Part shown: positions 35,401 through 43,438 of the stretch, piece by piece
How positions within the stretch are numbered: the first letter of the stretch is position 1
How the letters are laid out: every line of letters begins with the position of its first letter
Source of the DNA: Clostridium algifaecis
GTDB lineage: Bacteria > Bacillota > Clostridia > Clostridiales > Clostridiaceae
Assembly (NCBI RefSeq): GCF_017874415.1
Contig: NZ_JAGGLM010000006.1
Span: 1-64,000 of the forward strand
Length of the DNA stretch: 64,000 bases
Direction of reading: 5' to 3'
The notes under the pieces: model-generated
What the model was told of the DNA's origin: nothing
Database searches by the model: none
Seen by the model: the letters and a program-made list of their open reading frames with translations, nothing else
Position numbers and translations under genes: made by a program

Positions 35401-38083
35401 GTTCAAGTGCAGTTTTAAAATTATCAACTTTTCCTGAAAGACTTATTCCCCTAGATGGCATTACAACACAATCTGATGCATTAAAAAATACAGGACACAT
35501 GAGAGTTATCAGCGCTATAGTAAGACCTTTGTCTGGATTTTTAAATACAATAATAGACCAGAAAATAAGCATTATTATAAAAGGTGCCAGTAAGCTTCTC
35601 CTTAAATTATCAACTATTTTCCATCTTGATAATCCATTTAATTTACTTTTTTTAAAGATCCAAGGAATAAGCTGCCAATCACCCCTAACCCATCTATGCA
35701 GTCTTTTGGAACTCGAATTGTAATATGCAGGATATCCATCTATAAGTTCAACATCTGTTAAAAGTCCAGCTCTTACATAAGAACCTTCCAAAAGATCATG
35801 ACTTAAAACTGAATTTTCAGGTATCTTATCCTTTAATATGTTCATAAAAATATCTACATCGTAAATTCCTTTTCCTGTAAATATTCCTTGATCAAATAAA
35901 TCTTCATACACATCAGATACAGCATTTGTATATAAATCTATTCCAGTATCTCCTGAAAAAATACTGGAATAGATAGTCTTGTTTGCACTTAGAGTGCCTA
36001 CACTTACTCTAGGCTGCATAAGTCCATGTCCTCTCACTATTTTGCCATTAATTACGTATGGTTTATTTAAAACATGTGCCATGGCACCTACAAGCACTTT
36101 TGCAGTATCTTTCGGAAGTTTTGTATCTGCATCCAACGTTATTACATATTTTACTTTGTATAAATTCTTTATATCTCCACTTATAACATTGTAACTCGTG
36201 GATTTGTCTCCTCTTATCAAAGAATTGAATTCCATAAGCTTTCCACGTTTTCTTTCCCATCCTATCCATTTTTCTTCTTTTTCATTGTATTTTCTATACC
36301 TATTTAAAAAATAAAACTTGTCATTTTCACCATTTGAATACTTATTATTCAATCTTTTAATCATATTTAAAGCTGTTTTGAGTATTAATTCATCTTCAGG
36401 TTCATGCTCTGATGTGCTGTCCTTGAAATCTCCTAAGATTGCAAAATATAAATTTTTTTCCTCGTTAGAAAGATAATAAACCTCCAGTTCATCTATAAGA
36501 CTTTTTAATCTGGAAACACTTTCAATCAATGTAGGTATGACAACAATAGTGCTGTATTCTTCAGGTATCTCATGTTTAAATTCTATTTTAGGTATAAAAT
36601 TAGGATTGGTAAGTCTGCTTATGCTCCAGTTAAATATAGATATAAATACCTCGCTTATTGGTATTAGCAATACTAAAAAAGTTATAATATATTTCCATGA
36701 AGTATTGTAACTTTCAGAATATATATCCATATAGCTTACAATTAAACTAATAACTCCAGTTACAGTCAATATGGTATATATATACAATTTCTGAGTAAAT
36801 ATGCTGCTGTATGCCGGAATATTTTTCTTGCTTTGATCTATAGAATTTCTTAAAACTCCTACTCCATCATCGATTATATAATAGCCTACGTGCATTTCAT
36901 ATTCTTCTACATTATTTCCACTATCTTTATCATCTGCAGCCTTTTGTGCACATTGTACTGCTTTTTTCGCTATGAGTACTTCTGAAATTCCTAATTTTCT
37001 CGATAATTTTTCTATTCTATGCCTATAGTAATCTCTGGAATAAAAGTCCATATTTTCATATAATTTAATAGGATCCTTTTTAAGTATTTCTTCTACATAA
37101 CTCAATCTTTCAAAATTCTCTCTCCAATTTAGAGATGAAATGTTTCTTATTCCATTAAAAGAATTGCTCATTACAATCTGATAATTACTCTGATTTTGAT
37201 GATCAATATTTACCATCATATCAAAAGTCTTATCCTGTTTTACAAGTTCATCATCTATCCATTTATAAACTTCTGGATTTTCTATAAAATTATCTCTAAG
37301 TATTTTTATAAGTTTTTCTGTAAGGGAAGGTGTAAATTTAATATCTTCTTTTTTAAACTTTTCAATTTGTTCAGATACATGATTTTTTCCTTTTAAGCCT
37401 TCGTCATTGCATAAATTTATTATACTGTTTGCTATAACTTCTCCTCTGTTTTTTTCTTTCTGTATATAAACTATATTTTCTACAGACCTACTTATATTTC
37501 TAATCAAAGCTATTCTAAGCATTACCGGAAATAGCCATAGCTCTCCGCTTGTAAGTACTGTATTTTTCTGATATTCATTTAAGAAATTTTCTATTTCATT
37601 TTCACTGATTTTTCCATAATCCCTGTTTAACATTTCAACTGCAATATGGTACACCCTCGGATAGCCTTTCATGTATCCTTCATCAATAACAGGTAAATTT
37701 TTATAATATGGGCCCATCATATTACACTTTATATCCTTGTATTCTCTTTGAATTAAGTACATATTGTCAAGAATCCACCTGGCACATGAAATTATTTCCT
37801 TGCTTTTATCAATTTCATTATCTAAAAAGTTATAATTTTCCAGTATGCTATTATAAGATTTATCTAGATTATTTACTAATTTTCTTCTGCAATTTTTTAT
37901 TTTAATTTTTAAAGGAATGGATGATATTTTTTGTGCATGCTCACTTAATTCTTTTCCAGCATCACTTGCTGTATACATATCTTCCACTATATTTTGATTT
38001 CTATATTTTAAAATGTAGATCGTAAAATATAAAAGTATACAAATTAACATTAAACCTATTAAAATAGTACTATAATAAAGCAT
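29429..38083 (-). CDS. Cyclic beta-1,2-glucan synthase-like giant protein (NdvB type)
   Basis: This is one frame of about 2,885 residues. N-terminal membrane segments are at about 5-25 and 430-490. Then comes a GT84 glycosyltransferase domain with LDADTKLP near residue 650 and HRWVRGDWQ near 807, and further membrane helices. A glycoamylase-like domain spans about 1040-1490. Two GH94-type N-terminal beta domains begin near 1630 and 2145. The C-terminal GH94 phosphorylase domain has YGFRDQLQD near 2442 and GDWNDGMS near 2575, which holds the general-acid Asp. This is the NdvB plan: initiation, elongation, and length control by phosphorolysis of beta-1,2-glucan. ATG at 38095 sits against AAAGG; the ATG at 38083 is preferred. 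Monocistronic. Confidence 0.9.
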   Translation of the reverse strand: MLYYSTILIGLMLICILLYFTIYILKYRNQNIVEDMYTASDAGKELSEHAQKISSIPLKIKIKNCRRKLVNNLDKSYNSILENYNFLDNEIDKSKEIISCARWILDNMYLIQREYKDIKCNMMGPYYKNLPVIDEGYMKGYPRVYHIAVEMLNRDYGKISENEIENFLNEYQKNTVLTSGELWLFPVMLRIALIRNISRSVENIVYIQKEKNRGEVIANSIINLCNDEGLKGKNHVSEQIEKFKKEDIKFTPSLTEKLIKILRDNFIENPEVYKWIDDELVKQDKTFDMMVNIDHQNQSNYQIVMSNSFNGIRNISSLNWRENFERLSYVEEILKKDPIKLYENMDFYSRDYYRHRIEKLSRKLGISEVLIAKKAVQCAQKAADDKDSGNNVEEYEMHVGYYIIDDGVGVLRNSIDQSKKNIPAYSSIFTQKLYIYTILTVTGVISLIVSYMDIYSESYNTSWKYIITFLVLLIPISEVFISIFNWSISRLTNPNFIPKIEFKHEIPEEYSTIVVIPTLIESVSRLKSLIDELEVYYLSNEEKNLYFAILGDFKDSTSEHEPEDELILKTALNMIKRLNNKYSNGENDKFYFLNRYRKYNEKEEKWIGWERKRGKLMEFNSLIRGDKSTSYNVISGDIKNLYKVKYVITLDADTKLPKDTAKVLVGAMAHVLNKPYVINGKIVRGHGLMQPRVSVGTLSANKTIYSSIFSGDTGIDLYTNAVSDVYEDLFDQGIFTGKGIYDVDIFMNILKDKIPENSVLSHDLLEGSYVRAGLLTDVELIDGYPAYYNSSSKRLHRWVRGDWQLIPWIFKKSKLNGLSRWKIVDNLRRSLLAPFIIMLIFWSIIVFKNPDKGLTIALITLMCPVFFNASDCVVMPSRGISLSGKVDNFKTALEQFLLIFIFLPYKAYLMLDAIIRTLYRLFVSRKHLLQWTTAADVEMNSGKTFYDYIRTMYSGSLIGLFIGILAFYNSKFTGFLMMPSCIVWFLSPYIAYKISMDKKVNKDDLSMKQNNILKEIARRTWAYFEDFVSEETNWLSPDNYQEYPKLGIAYRTSPTNMAMGITSNTAAYDLGYITLDKLQFRLEKIVSNMESLDRFKGHFYNWYDIKSKKPLHNYISTVDSGNLVCYVWLTEETLSGYLKSPILNKNFIRGVYDTINLAQQEIKNINEIKGIYNENINQINEKKEMNIYMLQNFLDDLQKKCDEVLKKYKNLYWNKKLKETLNDFTDFINKYLQWVNDDFYKNSNKQDKSAEIKDILYKVTCDIPVEDIPGNLEKAIDYFKTYSNEDEIEKFRNNLKISLENINTLISKIKDLIERFKAIDDSHDFTVLYDSKRQLFSIGYDADKSFQDKSYYDILASEARQASFIAIAKGQIEKNHWFKLSRSMALAFKEKILVSWSGTMFEYLMPLIIMKSFPGTLLGETYKNVVEVQKSYGKKMGIPWGISECAYYSFDANSAYQYKAIGVPDIGLDRNMANERIVAPYASVMALQVNKKDAFYNIKRLIADGLKGRYGLYESVDYTRGHLEKNKRKIVKCFMIHHQGMSLMSLDNSLNDNIIQKRFHSIPRVKAVELLLQEKMPKTIVYDRREKKKSVYSKKENFLMAERKYTTANTKFPETNIMSNGSYSIMITNSGSGYSKKDEMSVYRWREDSTLDDTGMFFYIKNINSNEYWSAAYEPCKYTGEDYKVVFSEDKAEFERKDGNLKTYTEVTVSQEDDVEIRKISITNNSSHVREVEVTSYLEVTLAPYSADLVHPSFSNLFIETEFLKSPMCLMASRRPRTKGAEKNWLMQTAAVEGTQIGSVQYETSRENFIGRNRDISNPKAMDNDTQLTMTVGAVIDPIISLRVRMKIQPGKTCRIAYSVAVSNSREKIIDLAEKYGNMGNINRIFELSKNEMNMQTQYLGLKASRISMYQIMASRILFLNRLLKDRSKHIMNIQKGQSSLWPYGISGDLPIILLITRNKKDIYLVRQILCAHEYWGLKGLKVDLVILNLEGNSYVQPMQNEINELIDSSHLRNKKNQFGGVFVYNKETMKEEDIELIMAIARLVVDSANRDLFKHIKENEIKSNEIYKNEIKSQQAEKSTFSYGIDTSKLQYFNGLGGFSKQGDSYIIVLKDYNNTPAPWINVISNKSFGFHVSEGGAAYTWNKNSRENKLTSWTNDAVVDGESEAIYIKDEETGRVWSISPKPIRDGGEYVIEHGFGYSNFKHTVSDICGEVTMFVDMDESVKVCTIKLKNIGKNIRKLSLSYYAKLVLGVAHEQTAQYIFTGFEPNNQYIYARNPYSQYFGKLICYLKIIGGEEISYTGNREEFIGRGCSFKDPGGLRKEKLSDEVGAGFDPCLSESVGVTLKPNSEKQLVVLLGQEDKQDNIERIIKKYNEPGIAEKELEHSKEFWREFLGRIQVNTPDKSVNIMLNGWLIYQALSCRYWSRTAFYQSGGAYGFRDQLQDVMAIGYLNPDITRQHIVYSSTRQYLEGDVQHWWHPVVDSGIRTKFSDDLLWLPYVTADYIENTGDYSVLKEETKYLEDSILKENEDERYNISRVSDKKGSVYEHCIKAIDRACKFGTHNIPLMGSGDWNDGMSTVGNKGRGESVWLGWFLYDILDKFIPICNYNMDIKNAERYKELKNFIKDSLEKNAWDGSWYKRAYFDDGTSLGSMENDECRIDCIAQAWAVISKAAKESRAKEALEALYRNLVKKDKGIVLLLTPAFNNSNLEPGYIKGYLPGIRENGGQYTHGAIWSIIAFADMGYNNQAYDIFSMLNPINHSKSYLDCRVYKLEPYVIAADVYNSKNNEGRGGWSWYTGAAGWMYRAGMESILGFKFKGKEGFTVKPCIPDSWKEYSIKYKKDKCIYDIKIARDIHKGIFVDGEKMKNNIIPFLNDGIHKIIVNI

Positions 38084-38197
38084 AAAAAAATTCATCCTTT
38101 CTTATGAAAAATATTAACTTTGCTTTGATTATTGTTCCCAATAATCCACAAAATATTAATTCATAGAAAGAATGAACCTACCTGAAATATTAATTCA

Positions 38198-39496
38198 CTA
38201 AAGCATTAATTCATTCTGTATTATATCCTTTAGATCTTGCCTCTTGCAAACCAACTTCGTTTTTTCATTATTTACAAACACAACTGCCGATCTTTCAGCT
38301 TTATTATAATTACTGGCCATGGAATAACCATAAGCCCCTGTAGTAAATACAGCTAAAATATCGCCTCGTCTTACCTCGGGAAGCTCTACATTTTCTATTA
38401 ATATATCACCAGATTCACAGAACTTTCCTGCTACAGTCACTTTCTCTTTAAAATCAGATTCCATTCTATTTGAAATGGCACATTCATACTCAGCTCCATA
38501 TAAAGCTGGCCTTATATTATCTGCCATTCCACCATCTACAGATACATATTTTCTTACACCCGGAATATCCTTTATAGCTCCAACCTTGTAGAGAGTAGTA
38601 CCTGCATTTCCGACAATCGATCTTCCTGGTTCAATTACCAGACTTGGAAGTTTCATTTCAAGTTCATCTGCTTTATTTTCTGCTTTATTTAATATAATGG
38701 AGCAAAATTCTTCTATGGATTTAGGCTTGTCACCATCTACATAATATATTCCAAAGCCGCCTCCCAAATCAAGTTCATCTACAGCAATCTTAAATTTATC
38801 TTGAATATTCTTTATAAATGACAGCATAACATCAACTTCTTCACAATATGGCTCCACCTCAAATATTTGAGAACCTATATGGGAATGCAGTCCTGAAAAA
38901 TGTATATTTGAAAGCCTCAATGCTTTTTCTACTGCCTCTTCAGCTTTGCTATCTACTATAGTAAATCCAAACTTTGAATCTATCTGACCTGTTTTTATAT
39001 AGTCATGTGTATGTGCTTCTATGCCTGGTGTAATCCTCAGAAGTATATCTTGAACTTTACCTTCTTCTTTAGAAATATCATTTATACTTTCCATTTCTTC
39101 TAAATTATCTACTACAAACTTTCCAGTTCCCAATCTAACTGCCATTTTAATTTCATCAATAGTCTTATTGTTTCCATGGAAATAAATTCTTTCCATTGGA
39201 AAGTTGCTCTTATATGCAGTAAATAGTTCTCCTCCTGATACTACATCAAGATACAGTCCTTCACTATTTATAAGCTGACACATTGCAAGAGTTAAAAATG
39301 CTTTTCCTGCATACGCTACTTTATTTGTACCCTTTTCTGATTTAAAAGATGTATAATATCTTCTACACTTATCCCTAATTAATTTCTCATCCATTACATA
39401 AAGAGGTGTACCAAACTTTTCTGCTAGGTCTACCGAATTTACACCATCGATATACAAAATATTATCTTTAACTTTCATATTATCAAATAATTTCAA
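38198..39496 (-). CDS. lysA: Diaminopimelate decarboxylase
   Basis: This 432-residue PLP enzyme performs the last step of lysine synthesis, meso-DAP to L-lysine plus CO2. The PLP lysine lies in VAYAGKAFLT (residues about 59-68), the phosphate-binding glycines in ELDLGGGFGIYY (about 241-252), and the catalytic Cys in FCESGDIL. It starts at TTG behind AGGAGGAAACTTTC. It begins 30 bases after lysC, so the two form an operon under the lysine riboswitch upstream. Confidence 0.95.
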   Translation of the reverse strand: MKLFDNMKVKDNILYIDGVNSVDLAEKFGTPLYVMDEKLIRDKCRRYYTSFKSEKGTNKVAYAGKAFLTLAMCQLINSEGLYLDVVSGGELFTAYKSNFPMERIYFHGNNKTIDEIKMAVRLGTGKFVVDNLEEMESINDISKEEGKVQDILLRITPGIEAHTHDYIKTGQIDSKFGFTIVDSKAEEAVEKALRLSNIHFSGLHSHIGSQIFEVEPYCEEVDVMLSFIKNIQDKFKIAVDELDLGGGFGIYYVDGDKPKSIEEFCSIILNKAENKADELEMKLPSLVIEPGRSIVGNAGTTLYKVGAIKDIPGVRKYVSVDGGMADNIRPALYGAEYECAISNRMESDFKEKVTVAGKFCESGDILIENVELPEVRRGDILAVFTTGAYGYSMASNYNKAERSAVVFVNNEKTKLVCKRQDLKDIIQNELML

Positions 39497-39526
39497 GAAA
39501 GTTTCCTCCTAAATTTCCATAGCATT

Positions 39527-40729
39527 TTATAGATTGAATTCATTTGCTACTATTTTAACCGTTCTAAGCTTATCTTCATGTTTTATTGCACATGTTACCC
39601 TTATTTCAGATGTAGTTATCATCTTAACTTCTATATTGTTCTCTCTGAATAATTTAAACATCCTAGCTGCAACTCCAGATGTAGTCTTCATTCCTATACC
39701 TACTATAGAAAATTTAGTTATATCCTCATCTATATCTACCTGACTTTTTATATCACAATGTTCTTTTAGTATATTCAAACACTCTTCTAAATCTATCTTT
39801 GGTATTGTAAATGATATATTTATTTTATTATTTATAGGTGCGGTCTGACTTATCATATCTATATTGATTTTTTTATTTGCTATATTTTCAAATAAGTTAG
39901 ATATCAAATTTATATTTCCATCGATATCTTTTACAGTTACAGCTATATCCTCATCGCTAGTAGCAATCCCTGTTACTGGCTTATTTTCCATATTCATATT
40001 ACTTTCCTCCTTTATGATCGTTCCTCTTATTTTACTATTACTTAATCCAACATATATTGGTATACTATATTTTTGTGCAAGTTCTATGGATCTAGGGTGC
40101 ATTACCTGTGCACCAAGACTTGAAAGCTCAAGCATTTCCTCATAATCTATTTCATATAGTTTGCTTGCATCTTTATGTTCTCTTGGATCTACACTATATA
40201 TTCCATCAACATCGGTGTATATTTCACAAAGTCCATTCAATTTTACAGCTATAGCTACAGCCGTTGTATCAGATCCTCCCCTTCCAAGTGTAGTTATATC
40301 TCCATCTTCATTTATTCCCTGAAAACCAGCTGCAATTACTATTTTTCCTTCATCAAGACTCTTTTTTATTTTGTCTACATTGATGTCGTCTATAAGAGAT
40401 TTACCAAACTGTCCACTTGTTTTTATATTTATTTGATATGCTGTATAGCTTACAGCATCACATCCTAATGACTTTATAGCCATAGCAAGAAGTGCTGCGG
40501 ATCTCATCTCTCCTGTAGATAAAAGAGCATCCAATTCTCTCTTATCCGGACTGCTTGTAACTTTATTTGCAATATCTATGAGTTCATCTGTAGTATCTCC
40601 CATAGCTGACACTACAACAACCATACTATCACCGGAATTTTTTCTATCCGTTACAGTCTTAGCTATAGCTTTTATTTTTTCTACTGTACCAACAGAACTT
40701 CCACCATATTTTTGAACAATAATTGCCAC
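39527..40729 (-). CDS. lysC: Aspartate kinase (monofunctional, lysine-regulated type)
   Basis: This 400-residue enzyme phosphorylates aspartate, the entry to lysine, threonine and methionine synthesis. The kinase motif is VQKYGGSSVG (residues 5-14), with TLGRGGSDTTAVA near 155-167 and two C-terminal ACT domains for feedback. The start is GTG at 40729 behind AAGGAGTGATATC. A longer open frame to 40876 runs through the riboswitch and is not protein. The lysine riboswitch directly upstream shows that this is the lysine-controlled isozyme. Confidence 0.95.
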   Translation of the reverse strand: MAIIVQKYGGSSVGTVEKIKAIAKTVTDRKNSGDSMVVVVSAMGDTTDELIDIANKVTSSPDKRELDALLSTGEMRSAALLAMAIKSLGCDAVSYTAYQINIKTSGQFGKSLIDDINVDKIKKSLDEGKIVIAAGFQGINEDGDITTLGRGGSDTTAVAIAVKLNGLCEIYTDVDGIYSVDPREHKDASKLYEIDYEEMLELSSLGAQVMHPRSIELAQKYSIPIYVGLSNSKIRGTIIKEESNMNMENKPVTGIATSDEDIAVTVKDIDGNINLISNLFENIANKKINIDMISQTAPINNKINISFTIPKIDLEECLNILKEHCDIKSQVDIDEDITKFSIVGIGMKTTSGVAARMFKLFRENNIEVKMITTSEIRVTCAIKHEDKLRTVKIVANEFNL

Positions 40730-40804
40730 GATATCACTCCTTAAAAATTTATAAAATAAATGCAGCAAAGGAAACACCTCTACTGCAAAAATATCGCAAT
40801 GTTG

Positions 40805-40990
40805 TGTTACCTTGTAGCTCTCCACCAAATATATAAAAATTAGTGACAGATTTACACATATTTTATGTAAACCCAAAGATTAATTTTGCCAAATTAATCT
40901 TTTCGGCTGTAGTTCCTTTTTTTGATTCTTAACACCTGCCGGCTAAAATCAAATACTCCTAATTACAGCACCTCTACCCTAGGTAGACCG
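40805..40990 (-). promoter_or_regulatory. Lysine riboswitch (L-box)
   Basis: On the minus strand the aptamer blocks appear in order: GGTAGAGGTGC (about 40983-40973... 40970), AGGAGTA, GCCGAA...TTTGGCA, CTGTCACT and GGTGGAGAGCTAC (about 40827-40815). These are hallmarks of the L-box. Downstream, GCAG...CTGC with an AGAGG/CCTTT stem and a T-rich tail (about 40796-40752) may be the expression platform. Lysine binding would stop lysC-lysA transcription. Exact ends are approximate. Confidence 0.88.
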
Positions 40991-41007
40991 TTATTAAATT
41001 TTCCATA

Positions 41008-41036
41008 AGTGTACCATAAATATTTACACATTTCAA
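41008..41036 (-). promoter_or_regulatory. Promoter of the lysCA operon
   Basis: TTGAAA (41036-41031), a 17-base spacer and TACACT (41013-41008) on the minus strand lie just upstream of the lysine riboswitch. The position fits a transcript that starts at its 5' edge. Confidence 0.65.
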
Positions 41037-41044
41037 CTATATTT

Positions 41045-42349
41045 TTATAAATCGTAAAATTTTTTAAAACTTTTTATTGAATATGAGTAATCTTTTACCC
41101 CTCCAAGTTCTCTTACAGAATGCATTGAAAGTATTGCGAGTCCCATATCTACAGACGCAATATTAATGTGACTTGAAGATATTGGTCCTATAGTTGAACC
41201 TCCCCTTTCATCAGAGCGATTTACAAATGTCTGTACAGGAATTCCAGCTTCACTGCATATACTTTTATAAACTGCACTTGATACACCGTCTGTAGTATAA
41301 CTTTGACTGGCACTTAACTTTATTACAGGGCCTTTATTTATTACAGGTCTATTTACAGGATCACATTTTTCCTGATAATTCGGGTGGAGTGCATGACCTA
41401 AATCACAAGATATCATAAACGACCTGGATATAGCTCTATAAAATTCATCTTTGTCTTTATCAAGATTAATTGCTATTCTCTCCAAAATTGAATATAACAT
41501 AGGAGAATTAGCACCCTGTTTTGTAGTACTTCCAACTTCTTCATTGTCAAAACATACCATTACATTTGTGCTCATATTTACTCTAGAATCTGAAATTGCT
41601 TTTATACCTGCATACACCATACTTAAATCATCAAGTCTTCCAGATGATATGAACTCTCTGTCTGCTCCAAGTATACTTCCTTTTTGAAATTCATATAAGA
41701 ACAAATCAAAATCCAGTATATCTCCTTGAGGTACAGATAATTCATTTGCTATTATTTCAGCTAAATAATGACCTCTTTCAAATTCATCACTTACAAGTGC
41801 CAAAAGTGGCAGTAAATGTTTCTGCCTGTTCAGTTCAATACCTGAATTTATATTTCTATTCATGTGTATAGCCAGGTTAGGTATTATCATAAGAGGTCTA
41901 TTTATATTTATAAACTTTACATCCGGACAGAACGGATTTTTTCCCTTTAGCACAACCCTTCCTGCTATTGAAAGCGGTCTATCCATCCATGTGTTAAGTA
42001 TAGGTCCCCCATAGACTTCCGTGTTTAACTTTACATATGAATTTTCGATTTCAATATCCGGATTTGGTTTTATTCTAAAACCAGGTGAATCAGTATGAGC
42101 ACCTATTATTCTAAAACCATCTTTTTCAAGTTCACCATTTCCAACTACAAACGCAATTAATGCAGAATTATTCTTAGTCACAAAATATTTTCCACCAGTA
42201 TGTAATTCCCAGGATTCATCTTCTTTTATTTCAGTAAATCCGCTCTTTTCAAGTGCAAGTTTTGCGTTATTTACAGCATGAAATGATGTAGGACTTTCAT
42301 AAATATAATCTATAAGTTCTTTTGCTTCTTCAATTTGAAAATTTTCCAT
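41045..42349 (-). CDS. M18-family aminopeptidase (ApeB/PepC-like)
   Basis: This 434-residue zinc aminopeptidase of family M18 is a cytoplasmic exopeptidase that prefers acidic or hydrophobic N-terminal residues. Metal and substrate motifs are GAHTDSPGFRIKPNP (about residues 82-96) and CFDNEEVGSTT (about 265-275). A third ligand region lies near SCDLGHALHPNY. GGAGGATGTT precedes the ATG at 42349; the frame's earlier ATG contains that site. It follows hydE's strand but is a separate peptide-recycling function. Confidence 0.92.
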   Translation of the reverse strand: MENFQIEEAKELIDYIYESPTSFHAVNNAKLALEKSGFTEIKEDESWELHTGGKYFVTKNNSALIAFVVGNGELEKDGFRIIGAHTDSPGFRIKPNPDIEIENSYVKLNTEVYGGPILNTWMDRPLSIAGRVVLKGKNPFCPDVKFININRPLMIIPNLAIHMNRNINSGIELNRQKHLLPLLALVSDEFERGHYLAEIIANELSVPQGDILDFDLFLYEFQKGSILGADREFISSGRLDDLSMVYAGIKAISDSRVNMSTNVMVCFDNEEVGSTTKQGANSPMLYSILERIAINLDKDKDEFYRAISRSFMISCDLGHALHPNYQEKCDPVNRPVINKGPVIKLSASQSYTTDGVSSAVYKSICSEAGIPVQTFVNRSDERGGSTIGPISSSHINIASVDMGLAILSMHSVRELGGVKDYSYSIKSFKKFYDL

Positions 42350-42372
42350 AACATCCTCCAATTAAAATTTTA

Positions 42373-43407
42373 TTACATTTTCATCCTGAAACCTTTAGTA
42401 GAAGCTACCTCTCTACCTATCATAACTATTTTTCCTGTGATGCAGTTAACACAATGTGCAGGTGTATCACCTGTACATATTTTTCCAGGATAGAGAGCAT
42501 ACAGTTTTCTGTATATTCCCTCCGTAACATTTGGCATAACTACATTTGCACCACTTCTTAAAGTTAAAGTTCTCCCATCTTTATTTAATGTCTCCATAGC
42601 TGTAGTTGCCGGTATATTTATATCAGGCATTAAAAGTCTCATTATGGCTACAATTTTACGTGCAATTTCAAATTTTCCACCATCTGCATCCTTTAGAGGA
42701 GTATCTGCATTAGGTATAAACGGGCCAACACCTACCATGTCTGCATCTATTTCTTTAAAAAACAGTATATCATCTGCCAGTGATTCCATGCTCTGATTAG
42801 GGAGCCCTATTAAGCATCCCGTACCAACTTCATAGCCAAGTTTTCCTAAATCCCTAATACATTTTTTTCTATTTTCGTGGCTCATTCCAGGATCCATAGC
42901 TCTGTAAAGTTCAGGATCTGTAGTTTCTATTCTTATAAGATATCTGTCCGCCCCTGCTTTTTTTAAAGCCTTATATTCTTCAAATGTCTTTTCACCTATG
43001 CTAAGAGTTATAGCTACATCCATCTTTTTTATATTTGATATGATATATTTTAATATATCAACAGTATAATAGTCATCTTCTCCAGACTGCATTACTATGG
43101 TTCTATATCCATATCCAACTGCTTTTCTAGCTAATTCTATAATCTTATCCGGCGGTATTCTGTATCTTTCTATATTCTTGTTTGACCGTCTAAGTCCACA
43201 ATACATGCAATTTCTCTTGCATATATTTGAAAATTCTATAAGGCCTCTCAAGTGTACTTCATTCCCAACATATTTTTCCCTAACCCTATCTGCTGCTTTA
43301 AAAAGTTCATCGTCATATTTGCTTTCTTTAATCAATCTTACGATATCGTCTTTCTCCATATAATGACTTTTTTCAGCATTTTCTATCACACTTAATAAAT
43401 TTTTCAT
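42373..43407 (-). CDS. hydE: [FeFe]-hydrogenase H-cluster maturase HydE (radical SAM)
   Basis: This 344-residue radical-SAM enzyme works on the dithiomethylamine ligand of the [FeFe]-hydrogenase active site. The SAM cluster motif is CKRNCMYC (CxxxCxxC, residues about 58-65) in a BioB-like barrel. A second cluster motif of the CX7CX2C form is visible near the C terminus, CTGDTPAHCVNC, as known for HydE. The start at 43407 follows AAAGGATTTGGATTTT; a longer frame overlaps the upstream gene and lacks homology. HydF, HydG and hydrogenase genes are not in the window. Confidence 0.9.
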   Translation of the reverse strand: MKNLLSVIENAEKSHYMEKDDIVRLIKESKYDDELFKAADRVREKYVGNEVHLRGLIEFSNICKRNCMYCGLRRSNKNIERYRIPPDKIIELARKAVGYGYRTIVMQSGEDDYYTVDILKYIISNIKKMDVAITLSIGEKTFEEYKALKKAGADRYLIRIETTDPELYRAMDPGMSHENRKKCIRDLGKLGYEVGTGCLIGLPNQSMESLADDILFFKEIDADMVGVGPFIPNADTPLKDADGGKFEIARKIVAIMRLLMPDINIPATTAMETLNKDGRTLTLRSGANVVMPNVTEGIYRKLYALYPGKICTGDTPAHCVNCITGKIVMIGREVASTKGFRMKM

Positions 43408-43438
43408 AAAATCCAAATCCTTTCTGAAAAATTTAGCT

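Noticed and set aside
35367-35723. 118-codon plus-strand frame and several similar ones inside the giant gene
   Set aside because: They are antisense to conserved GT84/GH94 coding sequence and show no protein-like features.
40730-40876. 49-codon N-terminal extension of the lysC reading frame
   Set aside because: It runs through the lysine riboswitch; the GTG at 40729 has a proper ribosome binding site and matches the family N terminus.
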